Below, piece after piece: positions 13,473 through 25,976 of a DNA stretch of 64,000 bases (positions within the stretch are counted from its first letter, which is position 1; every line of letters starts with the position of its first letter). Source of the DNA: Lunularia cruciata (Eukaryota > Streptophyta > Marchantiopsida > Lunulariales > Lunulariaceae); the NCBI GenBank assembly GCA_948567375.1, contig OX419761.1, forward strand, positions 5,954,501 to 6,018,500. Direction: 5' to 3'. The translations under genes were made by a program, and so were the position numbers. The notes beneath the pieces were generated by a model. That model worked only from the letters and a program-made list of their open reading frames with translations, was not told where the DNA came from and searched no databases.

Positions 13473-13538
13473 GGGGCATTCCGAGAATTGAACTCGGGTC
13501 CTCTTGCACCATAAGCAAGAATCATACCTCATATGCTC
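13473..13538 (-). pseudogene. Decayed tRNA-Pro-like sequence, possible SINE head
   Basis: On the minus strand the 3' two thirds match plant tRNA-Pro closely: GGTATGATTC before the anticodon arm, anticodon stem CTTGC/GCAAG, a T arm with GTTCAATTC (a B-box) and a 3' acceptor strand AATGCCCC. The seven-base loop TTATGGT would place ATG at the anticodon where proline tRNA has TGG. The D-arm region lacks about 6-7 nt compared with a normal tRNA, and one acceptor pair is mismatched. It is therefore a pseudogene or the polymerase III promoter head of a SINE, not a working tRNA. Confidence 0.65.
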
Positions 13539-13559
13539 GAGGCGCGGATTTTCCATCAA

Positions 13560-16500
13560 TACAAAGTAAACCAAATGACAAGTTTCCCGTAGCTCTCCGA
13601 TACTCTAGAGGTTATACCTCTAAAACACATTTAGGATCATGTACGAGTTATGTCCCAGTTGAAGAGGAATGGCCGCGTTACGTGTTGTATGCACGAACAA
13701 ACTGAAGTCCCTCAATTTTTGTGTTCCACACATCGGCCTACAGGCCTGGGAGAGAGCGCTCGTTCAAAGTGGGGAGTTCACTCCGAAAAGCATGTTTCCT
13801 ATGAACCTCTTCAGCTTATATATAGCTCAAAAGCGAGACTGAATGCTGAACGAGGTGGAGTACGCGTCATGAGAGGTAATGCAAGCATGTACCCTAAGCA
13901 ACGTTTCGTAAGGCGCACATTTTTATATTCATTATTCTTCCAGAACAGTATTATCCTTGAAGATTTCTTCATCGTCTCAAGCAGAGTTTTAGAAGTAGTT
14001 CATGATATTTGTCTGTATCAGCACTGCACTTCGCGATCAAAATGTCTAGTGGTGTGAGCAATCGTCACATACTTGTTGGCTTTGCTTAAGGCAATACCAG
14101 CTCAAAATCTTTTGATACCGACAGAGAATACTTTTCCTGGTCTAGCAGTGAAAGCAACTTCACCTTCCTTTCATTTCGATTTCTGATGACGACCGTCTGG
14201 TTCTCTTCTGAACATTGCTTTCAGCTGCAGAATTGGGGGTTGATTACAAGTAGATTGTTCGTAAAGCTAAGCGGCAAGGACGTATGCTTGTTGAAAGTAG
14301 CAGGGCCCCATAGGACGTGGAAACCGGGCAACGGTGCCACGCAAATCATATGTAAATTTACATATGCTTGCAGTGAAGAATCCAGAGACATCCAGACTTT
14401 GTTGAATTCGACAGAGGAAGACTGTTCTGGAAAGAGAATGTTATTTTCGCTGGATGTAAGGTAGATAATATCGTTCTAGCCCTATATGGCTCTTATGAAT
14501 CAACTTCCGTGAACGACCTTTTGAAGCTTCATTTCACCCAATCTACACTATCATCAGCAACTTCTCATCTCAGGAGCTTCAGATAGCTCTCACACGAAGA
14601 TACCAATGGCGATGATGGTGGTGACATGTTGTTTGCTCGCGGTCAACAGGGGTTTTAATTAGCTTGTAAATGGATTTTTCGTTCAAATCAGGGGGTTTTC
14701 GATTTTTCGTTTCGCAAAAGTTTACGAGCTGTGCATGAATCCAGAAGAAAAAAGTTTTCCTTATTTTTTAAATTCCACTCTTAAAAAAATATTTAATAAA
14801 TTTATTGAACTGTTAATCAAACTATTTTACGGGATATCTTCTCAACAGATGGGTAAACCATGTCCGTAAGTTATTAGTACTTATAGGGTCATCCCGTCCC
14901 CGTAGATTGTATCAATTCTTGAATTGATGCCCTCAATAGGATGGCTAGCAGTTTTCCACATATAAAACATTGAACAATCGGTCGGTAGAGAATGGGGAAT
15001 ATGAGAGTTAAAAATGATTTTGAAGAAAAAGGTAGCGGAGATAGAGAATCAATTGAAAGAAAGCAAAGTGGCTGAAAACAAGTGGATTGATAAGAATCAA
15101 CATGAAGCAAGCAATAAGGGTTGTAAACTAGATAATAAATTAAAAATTTACTCACTTTGGTTAGAATTCTATGGATAGAAAGCGCCGAAAACTTAGACTG
15201 AAAGTATTATTGAAATCAAGAGATATAGCGAAGAGAGTTGTGACTAAAATAAACTGCATAAACCTATACAAGAAATACCTAAACGGCGGTAAAGTAGAAC
15301 TAAGCTCCAAGGGACGAGCATTGAACAATTTGCTATATTGTACATAGGATATGTAAGTTAGATAGCATGAAAACTATTGAAGAATCATAAGATATATTAT
15401 CTTTTGTGATGCTTTCTGTGGATTGCACTACTGAGTATTCTCTTTAAAGTAATAATTATCTACTATCTAAAGTAAATAAAACTCATGAAAGTGCTCAGTA
15501 TGATAAGTTCTTGTATATTTGATGATAATTTTGTTAATTTTTGCGTCTGTATTACTTCAAAAGCCAGAGAAACAAAGCAGTAACCTTGTTCAAACACTTA
15601 GGATAACCTAAACTATATTTAATATGATATACAACATTGGAGCAAGTAAAGATGTATCAATTACTGTGTTTAATCTCTTAGAATTACACTACGTAGTATT
15701 CTTTGAAAAGCAATAGATGTTTATTAATCAAAGTAAAGTACAAAACATGGAAATGGAAGTTATATTCTCGTGGCTAAGTAAAAGAAGCTCTTACCAATAT
15801 TTGGGACATATCCATAGGTTTATATTAATGCCAAAGATTGCCTTGTTGTATACTCGGAAATCTTGGCTATTGCACGCTTTACTCATGTAGTCATGTGGGA
15901 TGATCGAAAATTATCGATTCCAAAATTATAACTCATATGATAGAATTACATGATAACCTTTTGCATCTGATCATTTATCTAGTTATAAAATTTTCATAAT
16001 ATTTTTCTTGAGACAAGATATATGTCCACTTGAGCTTGTCTTCTATAGATTACTTAATAATTGTACCAAAGAACAAAGACAAAAAGAGGATTAACTTATT
16101 TGATTATTTCGTTAGTTCACTAGTAATTACTAGTTTTCTTCACTCTTACTGTCTACTAAATGGATTTCAAAATATAACACCAGGTTTGTTGAATAGATGC
16201 AAATAGAATAATACGCCTCATTGCAATGGTATTTTTAATATGCGACATTATAGTTTTAATCATAAAAGGTTATTCTCATTACCATCCAGTACTCTCAACT
16301 ATTAATATATAACTAAAATATGCTATCAGATATAGTAGATATATGAGCATCCAGAGAAATATTGGAGTAGATTCCCAATTAAATCTAATTGGACTATTGG
16401 CATTCAATGGAGAAACAAACCTTTCACCGACAACAAAGGCCACTGACTACAGCTACCGGGAGGATTTAGTGGTTATTTTCTGTCAGTAGCCAGTGGTCTT

Positions 16501-18190
16501 CGACCGTATCATGGCGGAGAGGCACATAAAATCCAAGTAAAAGTAAACCTTTTAAGATCTAGAATGTTGAAATGCTTCCGACGGTGGAGAGCAAACGCTT
16601 GGATGCAGTGGAACTTTCGAAACATCACAATCTTATCTACTGAAATTGTCACGTTTAACCTGGCCAATAAAAGGCTTGAAGAGTAGTAAGGAGAAAGTGC
16701 TGAACAGGCTTCGTATTTAGACGTTTTCCACAAGGAGGCTTCTGAAACCATTCCAAACATCCTACAGCAGATTCCCCTTGTCTGTCAAAATCTGTACTCT
16801 TCCTTTGTTACTGAATCAAGTTCTGATGGATTTGTATGACGGAGTGATTGACGTGTGGACAAACAAGATACTAGTAATTGATTCTTGGTGGTAATATCGT
16901 GCAACAGGCCACGGGAACTGCGCATGAGAGCAACAGGTGAAAGGAGCGAGCGAACGAACGAACAATGGTACTGAGTTGGCCTGGTCAATATCTCCAGCAA
17001 TGAAAACCTTTATGTAATCCATGGCGCTTAGATTGCAGGTACATTTGCTGATATAAACCAGGCGTACGACGTTGCATATCTACTTATTGACACATTGTCC
17101 ACCCCAACCACAGAAAATGGATCCCCATCGGCAGCTTTGGCTGACGATGTGACTATTGGTCTGCAATGACCAATAGTGCTAGGTGCAGTCCTAACTAGAA
17201 TTCTATTGCCCGTCCGATTGTAAGCGCAGGTCTCGCTTTCGAATGGCGACCACAATCGGGTTCCACGGCAAATGGCCTCCTAAGAACCCTGAAATCCAGA
17301 AAGGTTGCCGATGAGAAAGTTGTTCCCTGTTGACGATTCCCATATGGTCACTTTACGAGTTCCTAGTAAAATTCCTTAATGGAAAAGCGCGTATGTGTAA
17401 GGAAGCAAGGTAACTTTGGGGACACGGTGAGGGCGGGAATGACTATGTCGGGCCACGACCATGGATACCTATTAACGTTCATATGAAAATGAGGCTACAG
17501 CATCAAGATTTGAATTGGAACAGATCTAGGCTATGAATAACCATCGCATCCACATAGAAAATTTAAACTCTCTGGTATAATCGTTCGACTATTGCAGGAG
17601 AAAATGTTCTATTATGTGAGTTCAGGAAAATTAGCTTCTGTTTGAATAGGTCCACCGCAGCTCTTTCTTAATGAAGGATATTCGTACACAGTTTGACAGA
17701 CAAGAAGAAGCGTATTTCCCTTCGGTGCACGAGAAAAGAATGACACGTTCGATTCCTTGCAACTTGTGTGTTTAGAAGTCTTTCACTTTGAACATAAAAG
17801 GAAATGAAATTTGTCATGTTAGATCTTCCTTCGAATTGTGTACCACAATACATTGATCTACATTATTTTACTTTTCCTTTTCTGAACACCCTGTTCAGTA
17901 ATTCGTTTCCAGCGTAGCTCAAATGTACTATATGCTTTATACAGGTAATCTCAACCTGCAATCTGAACCCACCCTGGAGATTCACCGAGCTAGTTGTTTC
18001 ACAAAGCTAGTCTGTGATCAGTACCAAGCTGCTCTAGCCACCGGTCACGCAGGTCTTTTGTAGGTTGTTCCTCATCAAGTCAGCGAACACCTGAAATGTG
18101 AAGTCTAAAAGGGACAATTGGTTAATTCCTCGGCAACAAGTGCAATCATGTTAGAATATGGATCAAGAGAAAGTCGGTCCGCACTAATAG
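13560..18190. other. Long intergenic region without recognisable genes
   Basis: About 4.6 kb with no supported gene on either strand. Frames at 13650-14057, 14186-14464, 16509-17255 and elsewhere are short, have no family motifs, and overlap frames on the other strand. The centre (14600-16400) is strongly AT-rich. Old mobile-element debris is likely but no domain can be read. Confidence 0.5.
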
Positions 18191-18208
18191 TGGGCGGCTA
18201 TATTATCA

Positions 18209-18273
18209 ACACGCCTCGTCTATTTTGTGCTGTAAAACAGAGGGCGATAATCGTCTTTACACGCCTCTTCCGT
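18209..18273 (-). promoter_or_regulatory. Paired GAGGCGTG motif downstream of expansin A
   Basis: On the + strand ACACGCCTCGTC (18209) is followed by CAGAGGG and then ACACGCCTCTTC (18259), ending about 65 bp from the expansin A stop. In gene orientation this reads GAAGAGGCGTGT, CCCTCTG, GACGAGGCGTGT and would lie in the 3' UTR or just beyond it. The same arrangement follows all six expansin copies. Function is unknown; CAGAGG and CCTCT can pair as an imperfect hairpin. Confidence 0.6.
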
Positions 18274-18337
18274 CATAGTGTACTATGTTGTACGTCTGCG
18301 TCTTCCTCACATCGATATCCCGAGTGATATTTAGTGG

Positions 18338-19670
18338 TTACGAGAAGTTCAAACCATTGTCGGCCTCATAAGTTTGGTGGAAAGCCCAGTTTGCGGGAGC
18401 GACGTTCTTGAACTCGGCAGATTTCCCGCTGCCTAAAGTGACTTTGAAGGACAGAGCCTGACCAACCAGGTTCTCGCCGGCGGACCAGTATTGTCCCCAA
18501 TTTTGATGCATGGTGCACCACTCTTCTTTCTCCCCTCTCAACGACACGGCTGCAACGTCTCCATCTCCTCCTACATTGCTGAGCAGGATATAATTGAACC
18601 AGGGGTTTCCGAGAAGTGTAAATCGAATCCCTCCTTGACGGACACAAGGGACCCTGCAGATGATCGCACGCAATTAGAGCTCTTCAAGACGGGTAAAATG
18701 CACCAACTCCTAGTTGCCGCTGGTAGCAATACCGTATGGGGTCAAATTGGATAACCAACTCGAAGATGAAATCACGTCAAATTACACAATTGTTGCATTT
18801 TGGAACGGAACCTGCGAAAACACAATTACAGGATGGTACCTTTTGTAGTTCACTGGGATGACACCACCAACTGCCTGGGCAAGCTCCGTAAACATGGGGT
18901 AAGATAAGTCGAAGTGGAGACGAGGAGGATCGCACCACCCGCCCTCTGATCCAGGAGGACAAGCATTGGTAGCTGTGACAGTTATGCTCTTACCAGAATA
19001 GCACCATTTACTCCCTTCCAACTTGCAGACGATCATATAACAGGCCCCGCAGCTGAGCCCCCCATTAAAGAGACCGTTGCTCAAGGCAGTCGTTGCAGTC
19101 CCGTATCCTGTTGTATACAGATTACCGTAACCGCAGGCACCACCTGCACAATTCAGGTTCAAAGTTCTCAGTTAATTAGCACATGCGAAAGACTGCATGA
19201 TGATCATAATCTATGAACAACGTAAGCCCAACTAGAAAAGGTAGTAGTTTATGTAAATAGTTCACAAGCGGTTCCGGAAGAGACTGAAACAATTAATCGA
19301 AGATCGTAATTTACTTATGATGATGAGAGCATTCGATTTGGCGTAAGACCGAGAACTGTAATGGAAGCTTATGCCCATGATAAAGCAGGACTGGCCACAA
19401 ATCAAATGATACATAACAGCATGTGCAACATTTGAAAGGGAAAACAGACTGGATCTGTGGCATCTTCGCTTAAAATCGCAACGACAAAATCCTTCACTGG
19501 AAGCAGTTCTCACCCATGGTGCCAGAAGCATCAGTGCCACCATAAAACGTGGCATGCGCATCACCCCACTCTGTCACCGCCCATGGTTGGATCGCATCTA
19601 CCGAAATGGCCCACAAGATCATCGGCAGCAAAGCGCAGATTAGAGCAGTAGATCTGTTGTACATCTCCAT
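18338..19670 (-). CDS. Alpha-expansin A, three exons, 258 aa
   Basis: Exons on the minus strand: 19670-19514, 19143-18840, 18653-18338. Phases fit and junctions are GT-AG. The introns fall at the two classic plant expansin positions, after GTMG and inside the KR before VPC. The product has a signal peptide (about residues 1-26), the motif [18 protein letters not shown], the cysteine-rich GH45-like domain 1 with [16 protein letters not shown] and the HFD motif, and the CBM63-like domain 2 with [11 protein letters not shown] and WGQYW. Alpha-expansins are secreted and loosen the wall at acid pH by disrupting cellulose-hemicellulose contacts without hydrolysis. The start is the first of two ATGs (MEM), the same arrangement as copies D and F. 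This is the first copy of the array on the window's left; it looks functional. Confidence 0.93.
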
Positions 19671-19787
19671 CTTGTATCTGGTTTCTAGCTCCTCAACCAG
19701 ATATTGATGGAGACTCCACTCTAGATTGCCCGATGCCCCCGTGGATTAGTGCTCAGAGCTTGTGTTTCATGGAGGCGGTATGGACTC

Positions 19788-19795
19788 ATTTTATA
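19788..19795 (-). promoter_or_regulatory. TATA box of expansin A
   Basis: TATAAAAT on the minus strand lies about 120 bp upstream of the expansin A ATG. The other five copies have a TATA-like box at a similar distance. Confidence 0.65.
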
Positions 19796-19799
19796 GTGG

Positions 19800-20543
19800 G
19801 TGCAGGAGGACGATGGCATGGAGCTCTAACAGTGAAAGTCGTGGTTTCTTTTCTGCATAATTGCGGAAATACTGGCAGCAGTATCTACAGGAGAATTGAA
19901 TCTTCACTGTTAACTCTTGTTCTAGATTATAAGAATGATGAGGTGAATTTCCTGATTAACTCGGTGTTTCCTATTGCACGTTTTCAATGAAGAGGAGAAA
20001 ACTTGTGAGCCACTTCTTACTTCTAGATCTCAAGATCATGTTAGTTCTTTCACTTTTTACAAGTGTGCTGCCTGTTGTGTGCTCACAAAATAATCTGGAA
20101 ATGGAGTACGGCGCGCCTTAGCATTTGTTCCTGTCTAGAGACAAACTGCAATAGTATCAAGATAGATCTTTCATCACTTATTGGATCTGGTCTACCCCGA
20201 CCAATGGCGCATGCACGCATAGGTTCAGATTGACTCCAAACATTCACCCTCTCTGAAGCAACTCAGTGGTGGTCAAGTGTCAGTAAGTGGATAATCGAAC
20301 GGAATTGTTGGCAGATGTTCAAACATCCAAGTCCACGTGGAACTTTTCTTAGAAGTAGCTGTCTGCGGTGGAGCTTTTGAAGGAAGCCCCGTAAGAGTTT
20401 ATTAGTCTGAGAAGGATTCTTGATCAACAGTGAAGGAGCCTACAATGCCTCAATGAATTTCCAATTATAGTGGTTGTTCAATCTGGAGGTTAGTATGCTG
20501 ACTCCCGTATCATCTTACAAACTAAATTCAGCTCATTGGTAAG

Positions 20544-20611
<68 letters not shown>

Positions 20612-21400
20612 TGGTGAAGTTGTTCTAGAATATATCGGTCAATGTATTCCTGTACTCAAATGTAAATCTCAGAGACTATTACAGAAACCTGATGTATCCC
20701 AGTTCTAAAAAGGCATCGAAGTGGAAATTACTATTAATCCTTATAAGCCATTTTGATACTGGTGCTGAGTTCCTTCTACAAGTATTTTACGTCGGTATCT
20801 ATCTTCACAGTCTGGGGCTTTTCACTCTGTCCAGAGCACCCGTGTCTTGATCCTCTATATAAGTGGGAGTTGTCGGTCAAGATTTTCAGACAGATTTATC
20901 TGAGAGATCCTATTGCAGAAAGATGGATGTAACTGATGGATCTGACTTGAACTTCCCCACAGGATATCGATCTTCAAGTTCCGGGCAGGAGTATGCTTAC
21001 AACAAGTACACGGCCAGTGTTGGGAGAAATTGTCAACTGCAGGTATCAGAAGCTTCACTGGTGTGACTGCTACAATCGAAGTCGGCAGATGTGCTAGAAG
21101 CACTTTGCGAAGTGAAACATGTAGCATCAAATGGATTGAGTGGGAAGCTGAAGCTGAAACAAGATAGTTCCCCGCCGTGGATAATTGAACCCTTTCTGAA
21201 TCCTATTAAAAGACTAAGATCGCATTAATTACAGCTCCACCAGGAAGTGGTAGACCCTAAGAAGCTCTCCTAGTAGCAGTAAAGAAACGGGCAAAATATC
21301 CATTTTAGCTTTTCCTGAACTTACTCCGAAAAGTGATATTGATTCGGACACTTTAATAAACAATGTCGGAATACACATAACAACACAGACGATGGGACTA
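19800..21400. other. Intergenic between expansins A and B
   Basis: Upstream region of expansin A followed by sequence with no supported gene. Small open frames at 20855-21130 exist on both strands and have no recognisable motif. A long TA microsatellite lies in the middle (20546-20609). Confidence 0.5.
20546..20609. repeat. (TA)n microsatellite
   Basis: Uninterrupted AT dinucleotide run of about 64 bp. A similar run occurs upstream of expansin C at 26094-26147. Confidence 0.98.
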
Positions 21401-21420
21401 ATAGTGGGCGTTCACGTATG

Positions 21421-21500
21421 TACACGCCTCGCCTATTCATTGCCCAACTACAATTACGTTCGACAGAGGGTGCTGTTGCCATTTTACACACCTCTTCTGT
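21421..21500 (-). promoter_or_regulatory. Paired GAGGCGTG motif downstream of expansin B
   Basis: TACACGCCTCGC on the + strand at 21421, then CAGAGGG, then ACACACCTCTTCTGT ending at 21500, about 60 bp from the expansin B stop. The second half has one change (CACACC for CACGCC). Same order as in copies A and E. Confidence 0.6.
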
Positions 21501-21559
21501 CTGTCTATATATACGGGTTTCACGCACTCCCTGGGATAACTAAAGTGCTTAATATGATA

Positions 21560-22764
21560 TCATTTAAAGTTCTGATTGTTGTCAGCTTCGTAGGTCCTGC
21601 CAAATTCCCAATTTGCTGGAGCGACGTCTTTGAACTCAAGAGATTGTCCACTTCCTAGAGTTACTTTGAACGACAGAGCTTGGCCATAGACATTCTCGCT
21701 GGCAGACCAGAACTGTCCCCAGTTTTGATGCATGACACACCAGTCTCCTTTTTCACCTTTGAGTGAAAGCGCTGCAATATCACCATCTCCTCCAACATTG
21801 TGAGCCAAAATGTAGTTAAACCAACGGTTCCCTTGCAGAGTGAATCGAATTCCTCCTTGTCGAACACAAGGTACCCTGTAGATGCCGCAAACCGAGTCAT
21901 TTAGATGTTCCCCACGTACGGACCGATCGGATCCGTACACATCGATTTGGTTAGCAACTAGTAGTAGAGAAAGTTTGGAGCAGTAGGAGATATATTTAAT
22001 TTCCAGAAAAATTCAGGACTGTATGGTTACCTTTTGTAGTTAACAGGTATCACACCTCCAACAGGCTGAGCAAGTTCTTGGAACATAGGATAAGACAGAT
22101 CAAAGTGAAGACGAGGAGGATCACACCACCCTCCCTCTGAGCCTGGCGGACAGGCATTGGTAGCAGTGACAGTAATACTTTTACCAGGGTAGCACCATTT
22201 GCTTCCTTCCAGCTTGCAGACAATGGTGAAACACGCTCCACAGGTAAGGCCACCATTGAAAAGCCCGTTGCTCAAGGCAGTGGTAGAAGTTCCATAACCA
22301 AGTGTATACAGGTTACCGTAACCACAGGCACCACCTGCACGGAGAGATGTTCAGCATTCTCATTCGGCGCCGGATTGATTATACGTTAATGCGATTGAAC
22401 AAAGCACAAAAGTTGCGATTCGAATTTTGCTGGAGTTAAAGTATGTGAATGGTTGAATAATTGTTCACAGAAAACAGGAAAGCATTCATGTTCACCAGGA
22501 CGAAATGTCTGATACAATTCTGATGTACGCCGAAAACTCATAGAAATCAGATTAAAGTTAGCTTTGATCATCGCCGGCGTAAGCACTTTCTTTCTGGATG
22601 CATTTCTTACCCATAGTGCCTGAGGCATCGGTTCCACCATAAAATGTTGCATGGGCATCGCCCCACTCTTTGACTGCCCATGGTTCGGCTGCATTTGCAT
22701 AGCGGGACAGCAATATGGCCATCAAAGCGTTTATCAGCACAACGGCTCTCTTTAATGCCTCCAT
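21560..22764 (-). CDS. Alpha-expansin B, three exons, 257 aa
   Basis: Exons on the minus strand: 22764-22611, 22334-22031, 21875-21560, with matching phases and GT-AG junctions. The predicted protein has a signal peptide ending near RYANA, then [18 protein letters not shown], domain 1 with [14 protein letters not shown] and HFD, and domain 2 from [11 protein letters not shown] to the C-terminal [11 protein letters not shown]. All expansin cysteines and the HFD motif are kept. A longer in-frame start exists at 22794, but the chosen ATG aligns with the M-E-x start of copies A and D. Role: secreted, acid-dependent wall loosening. It is closest by eye to A and to the pseudogene E. Confidence 0.92.
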
Positions 22765-22875
22765 CTTCCCGCCGGCTTCTATCACTTCAACCAAGTGGTT
22801 TCAGAGGTCAAAAGAAAACCAAATGCAAGGCAATCAGCGCTGAGAACTTGACTTTTAATGACACGTATGGTACTC

Positions 22876-22884
22876 TATATATAT
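22876..22884 (-). promoter_or_regulatory. TATA box of expansin B
   Basis: TATATATA on the minus strand about 115 bp upstream of the expansin B ATG, the same spacing as in the other copies. Confidence 0.55.
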
Positions 22885-22940
22885 TTGAGAGAAGCATCTG
22901 AATTGAGCTTTTCTCAATTGCAAATACTCCTCGAATCAAG

Positions 22941-23026
22941 GACTGATTTTCACTGTTCCTGATCATGAGATCAACAAGAGTACTAGTTCACAGATGGCAT
23001 CAATAGACTGATTTTCACTGTTCCTG
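22941..23026. repeat. 21-bp direct repeat upstream of expansin B
   Basis: The 20-mer GACTGATTTTCACTGTTCCT followed by G is present at 22941-22961 and exactly repeated at 23006-23026, 65 bp apart, roughly 180-260 bp upstream of the expansin B ATG. It could be a duplicated promoter element. Confidence 0.8.
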
Positions 23027-23049
23027 CTGAGCTACAGTGACCAGAGAGA

Positions 23050-24300
23050 AGAACCGTGCATACAAAACTAATGGAAAAGTCAATGTCTTTGTTCAGAAGA
23101 TGTCTGAGGGGAAGAGGTACAAGTGGCAAGTTCTTCACTTATGTGAAGAATGTAACCTCCTGCAAGTGCGCAGAAAGTTTGTCTGATTCATCACGATCAA
23201 CTCAAGTAGACTACGTGCTTTTATTATGTTGACACCGTCTGCACTATCTTGTATACATGTTATATTCTCAGGATCATGTAATCAGCATAAAGTAATCTCA
23301 CCACTACAGTCTCATTAGTTCATGTCTTTGAGATAAAACACGGATGGTAGGCCAGTCCATTTTCACTCGAGGACCTGTGCACGTGGGCAGGAGAACATCG
23401 GTGTAATCTGAACAATGTGATTTAAGAATTTCTGGTGATCATGAACCTAAACTTTTCATCGTCGATCAGACATATGAGCTAGAGAATGCACGTCAGATCC
23501 GAGCATGCTGTATTGGCCCGGCCCTTGATGTTTCTGTCCACACTCTGCAGGAAGTAGAGAATATCCATATACATGTTTCGAAAACGCTTCCGGAGAGGAG
23601 TTCGCCAAAGGAATAGAGTACGATGTCCGGCATAGGAATAGGCAGTGAAACATGATATGTTCAGGAATTTTCATACCACTTCGATGACACCCATATAGTG
23701 TAGGAATCTCAAGAGCACGCATACCGATCTTGGGTCGGATCGGGACGGTCCAAGCACCTTACGTTAGAAAACCTTCATCAGCAGGCAAATTCCATCCAAG
23801 ATATGTCCCATATGCCTTTTATTGTACCATCTGCTCATATGCACACGTCAATGCGACATTGCTCTTTCGGTGATTGTTTTTCCTAACTCTAATGTGGTTG
23901 ACTTCCTAAGGAAGACAAAAGGTTACACCAACAATTGGAAGAAGGCCGCCGAGTCATTGTGAATGAGATGTTCCCCCAGGCCGTACCGACGTCATCTACA
24001 GTGTAGTACATCAATCGCAGTTATTGAGTTCCCTGATATAATGTCATCATTATATCTGATTTGCAGTTTGTAGGCCGTCTCTACATTAACAACCATGTAT
24101 TTGAACCAATGTTGTGTCATGTCGCTAAATTTCTTTCATCTCTCACGATCATCATCCACATCCACAAGATAGAGAGTTACAGCAGACGAGTGTGATAGGA
24201 TTCTAACATATGTCGTTTCAATACTGGTTAAAGAACTTCAATTGGTATAAGACATCAACCATGATTAAGATGAACTGATTAAGACTACCACGGCCCTGGG
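23050..24300. other. Intergenic between expansins B and C
   Basis: No supported gene. The frame at 23456-23722 on the minus strand has no known domain. Confidence 0.5.
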
Positions 24301-24314
24301 CCGACTGCGATCTA

Positions 24315-24405
24315 TACACGCCTCTCCTGTTTGGGCCTCTCAGTGTAGCTTTCTTCCCGGGGGCGACTGGAATCCATGCACGACTTCCTATTTACGCCTC
24401 TTCCA
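24315..24405 (-). promoter_or_regulatory. Paired GAGGCGTG-like motif downstream of expansin C
   Basis: TACACGCCTCTCCTGT on the + strand at 24315-24330 and TTTACGCCTCTTCC at 24391-24404. The pair is kept but more diverged, and it lies farther from the stop (about 150 bp) than in A, B, D and E. Confidence 0.5.
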
Positions 24406-24550
24406 TCAATCTATCTTCCTGTATGTATAGTAATATGCCCTACTGAATCGTACTCGTCCACTAAGACAGCCAAGTCTTTGATTTCTGATCAAATACCCTT
24501 CTCAGATTTCACTGTGACTCTTCACAGAGAGAAATGGTTATAAGTTTCTA

Positions 24551-25841
24551 TCATGAGAAATTTTGGTACCAGCCCGATTCATAAGTTTGGTAGAATCGCC
24601 AATTTGCTGGAGCGACGTTATATAAGTCGAGAGTATCCCCGTTGCCTAGGGTCACTCTGAAGGACAGGGCCTGACCAACAACATACTCACCAGACGACCA
24701 ATATTGTCCCCAGCTGTGATTCATATTGAACCAGTTTCCGTTTCCTGCTTTCATTGCGAGGGCGGCCACATCTCCACGACCACCCACGTTAAAGACTAAA
24801 ATGTAGTTGAAGTAAGGGTTTCCTTTCAAGGTGAACCGTATTCCTCCTTGCTTTTCACAACGAACCCTGAACTTGGCCAAGAGATGTTTTCAACAGTCAG
24901 TGCCTCAGGTGGAGAACAATACTAGTGTCAGGCGAAGGTGAAATCAAGGTTTGTACCATACAAAACTGTTCGGAGTGATGATCACCTATCATAGATCTTC
25001 ACAAGAGGTGCTGTAGGATATCGTCACCGGACATCCGGTGACAGCTTTAGCCAAATGATCTATCTGATCTGCATATATTAGTTTCAATGGATTTGGCCAA
25101 GGTAACCCATCTACACAGTTGCAGGAGTTACCTCTTATATTGGATGGGAATGACGCCACCTTCCCGCCGAGCAAGCTCCTTAAACATAAGGAAGGATAGA
25201 TCGAAGTGGCTACGAGGAGGATCGCACCATCCACCTTCTGAACCTGGAGGGCATGAATTGGTTGCTGTAACTGTAATACTCTTCCCGGGATAGCACCACT
25301 TTGTTTCTTCCAACTTGCAAACAATACTGTAGCATGCACCACAACTAAGCCCCCCGTTGAAGAGAGCATAGCTCAAAGCCGTGGTAGCAGTTCCATAACC
25401 TGTAGCATATAGGTTACCATACCCACAAGCACCACCTGAAGCCACAGGTCCCAATTTAGTTTTCAAGTGTCGGGAATGTCGCTGAAGGATATGAGATCAG
25501 GAGTTGAATAATAACTGTAGAGCTCTTCTAGTTTCTAATAATCTGATTATCTATAACCGTGATTAATTATCAAAGTCAAATTATCTATTGTCATAGTACA
25601 GTACTGGTAATTTAACAGAGATGAAAAATTTCATGTAATCATTTAAATTAGAGGATTGAAATGCGATGTTGGTATAATGTTTGTAATTCTCACCCATTGT
25701 ACCCCAGCCACCAGTTCCACCATAGAACGTTGCATAGGCATCGCGATAATCAGTGAAATCACCTGCCATAACGACCAGGAGGGAATGCATTATCAGCACC
25801 AAAACTCTAAGTAAACTACTCGAACTTGTCAATTGCTTCAT
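24551..25841 (-). CDS. Alpha-expansin C, diverged copy, 255 aa
   Basis: Exons on the minus strand: 25841-25694, 25435-25132, 24866-24551. Phases and GT-AG junctions fit. Domain 1 keeps [30 protein letters not shown] and HFD; domain 2 keeps [17 protein letters not shown] and SWGQYW. It is the most divergent open copy. The motif after the signal peptide is [20 protein letters not shown], so the usual AHATFYGG histidine is Tyr and the DASG block is GGWG. Domain 2 starts RVRCEKQ instead of RVPCVRQ and ends [11 protein letters not shown]. No frameshift or stop was found, so it may be functional with changed properties, or an early stage of decay. Same secreted wall-loosening family. Confidence 0.9.
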
Positions 25842-25976
25842 TTCTTCTCCTGGTCTGATCGTTTGGACTTCAACGTGATAAAAGTGATTCTAAAAGGGTA
25901 CCGAATGCGTCGATCAATCAGAGCTGATGACCTGGGTTGCTCAACGAGGATTACTACTTCATTATATCAAAGTCTT

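Noticed and set aside
14186-14464. 92-codon frame as a gene
   Set aside because: No domain, no splice context, and typical of chance frames in this region.
18366-18647. Alternative frames over expansin exon 3 on both strands
   Set aside because: The expansin frame is supported by homology, phase and splice sites; the others are shadows.
20855-21130. Overlapping frames on both strands between expansins A and B
   Set aside because: Neither resembles expansin or another family; overlap on opposite strands suggests chance.
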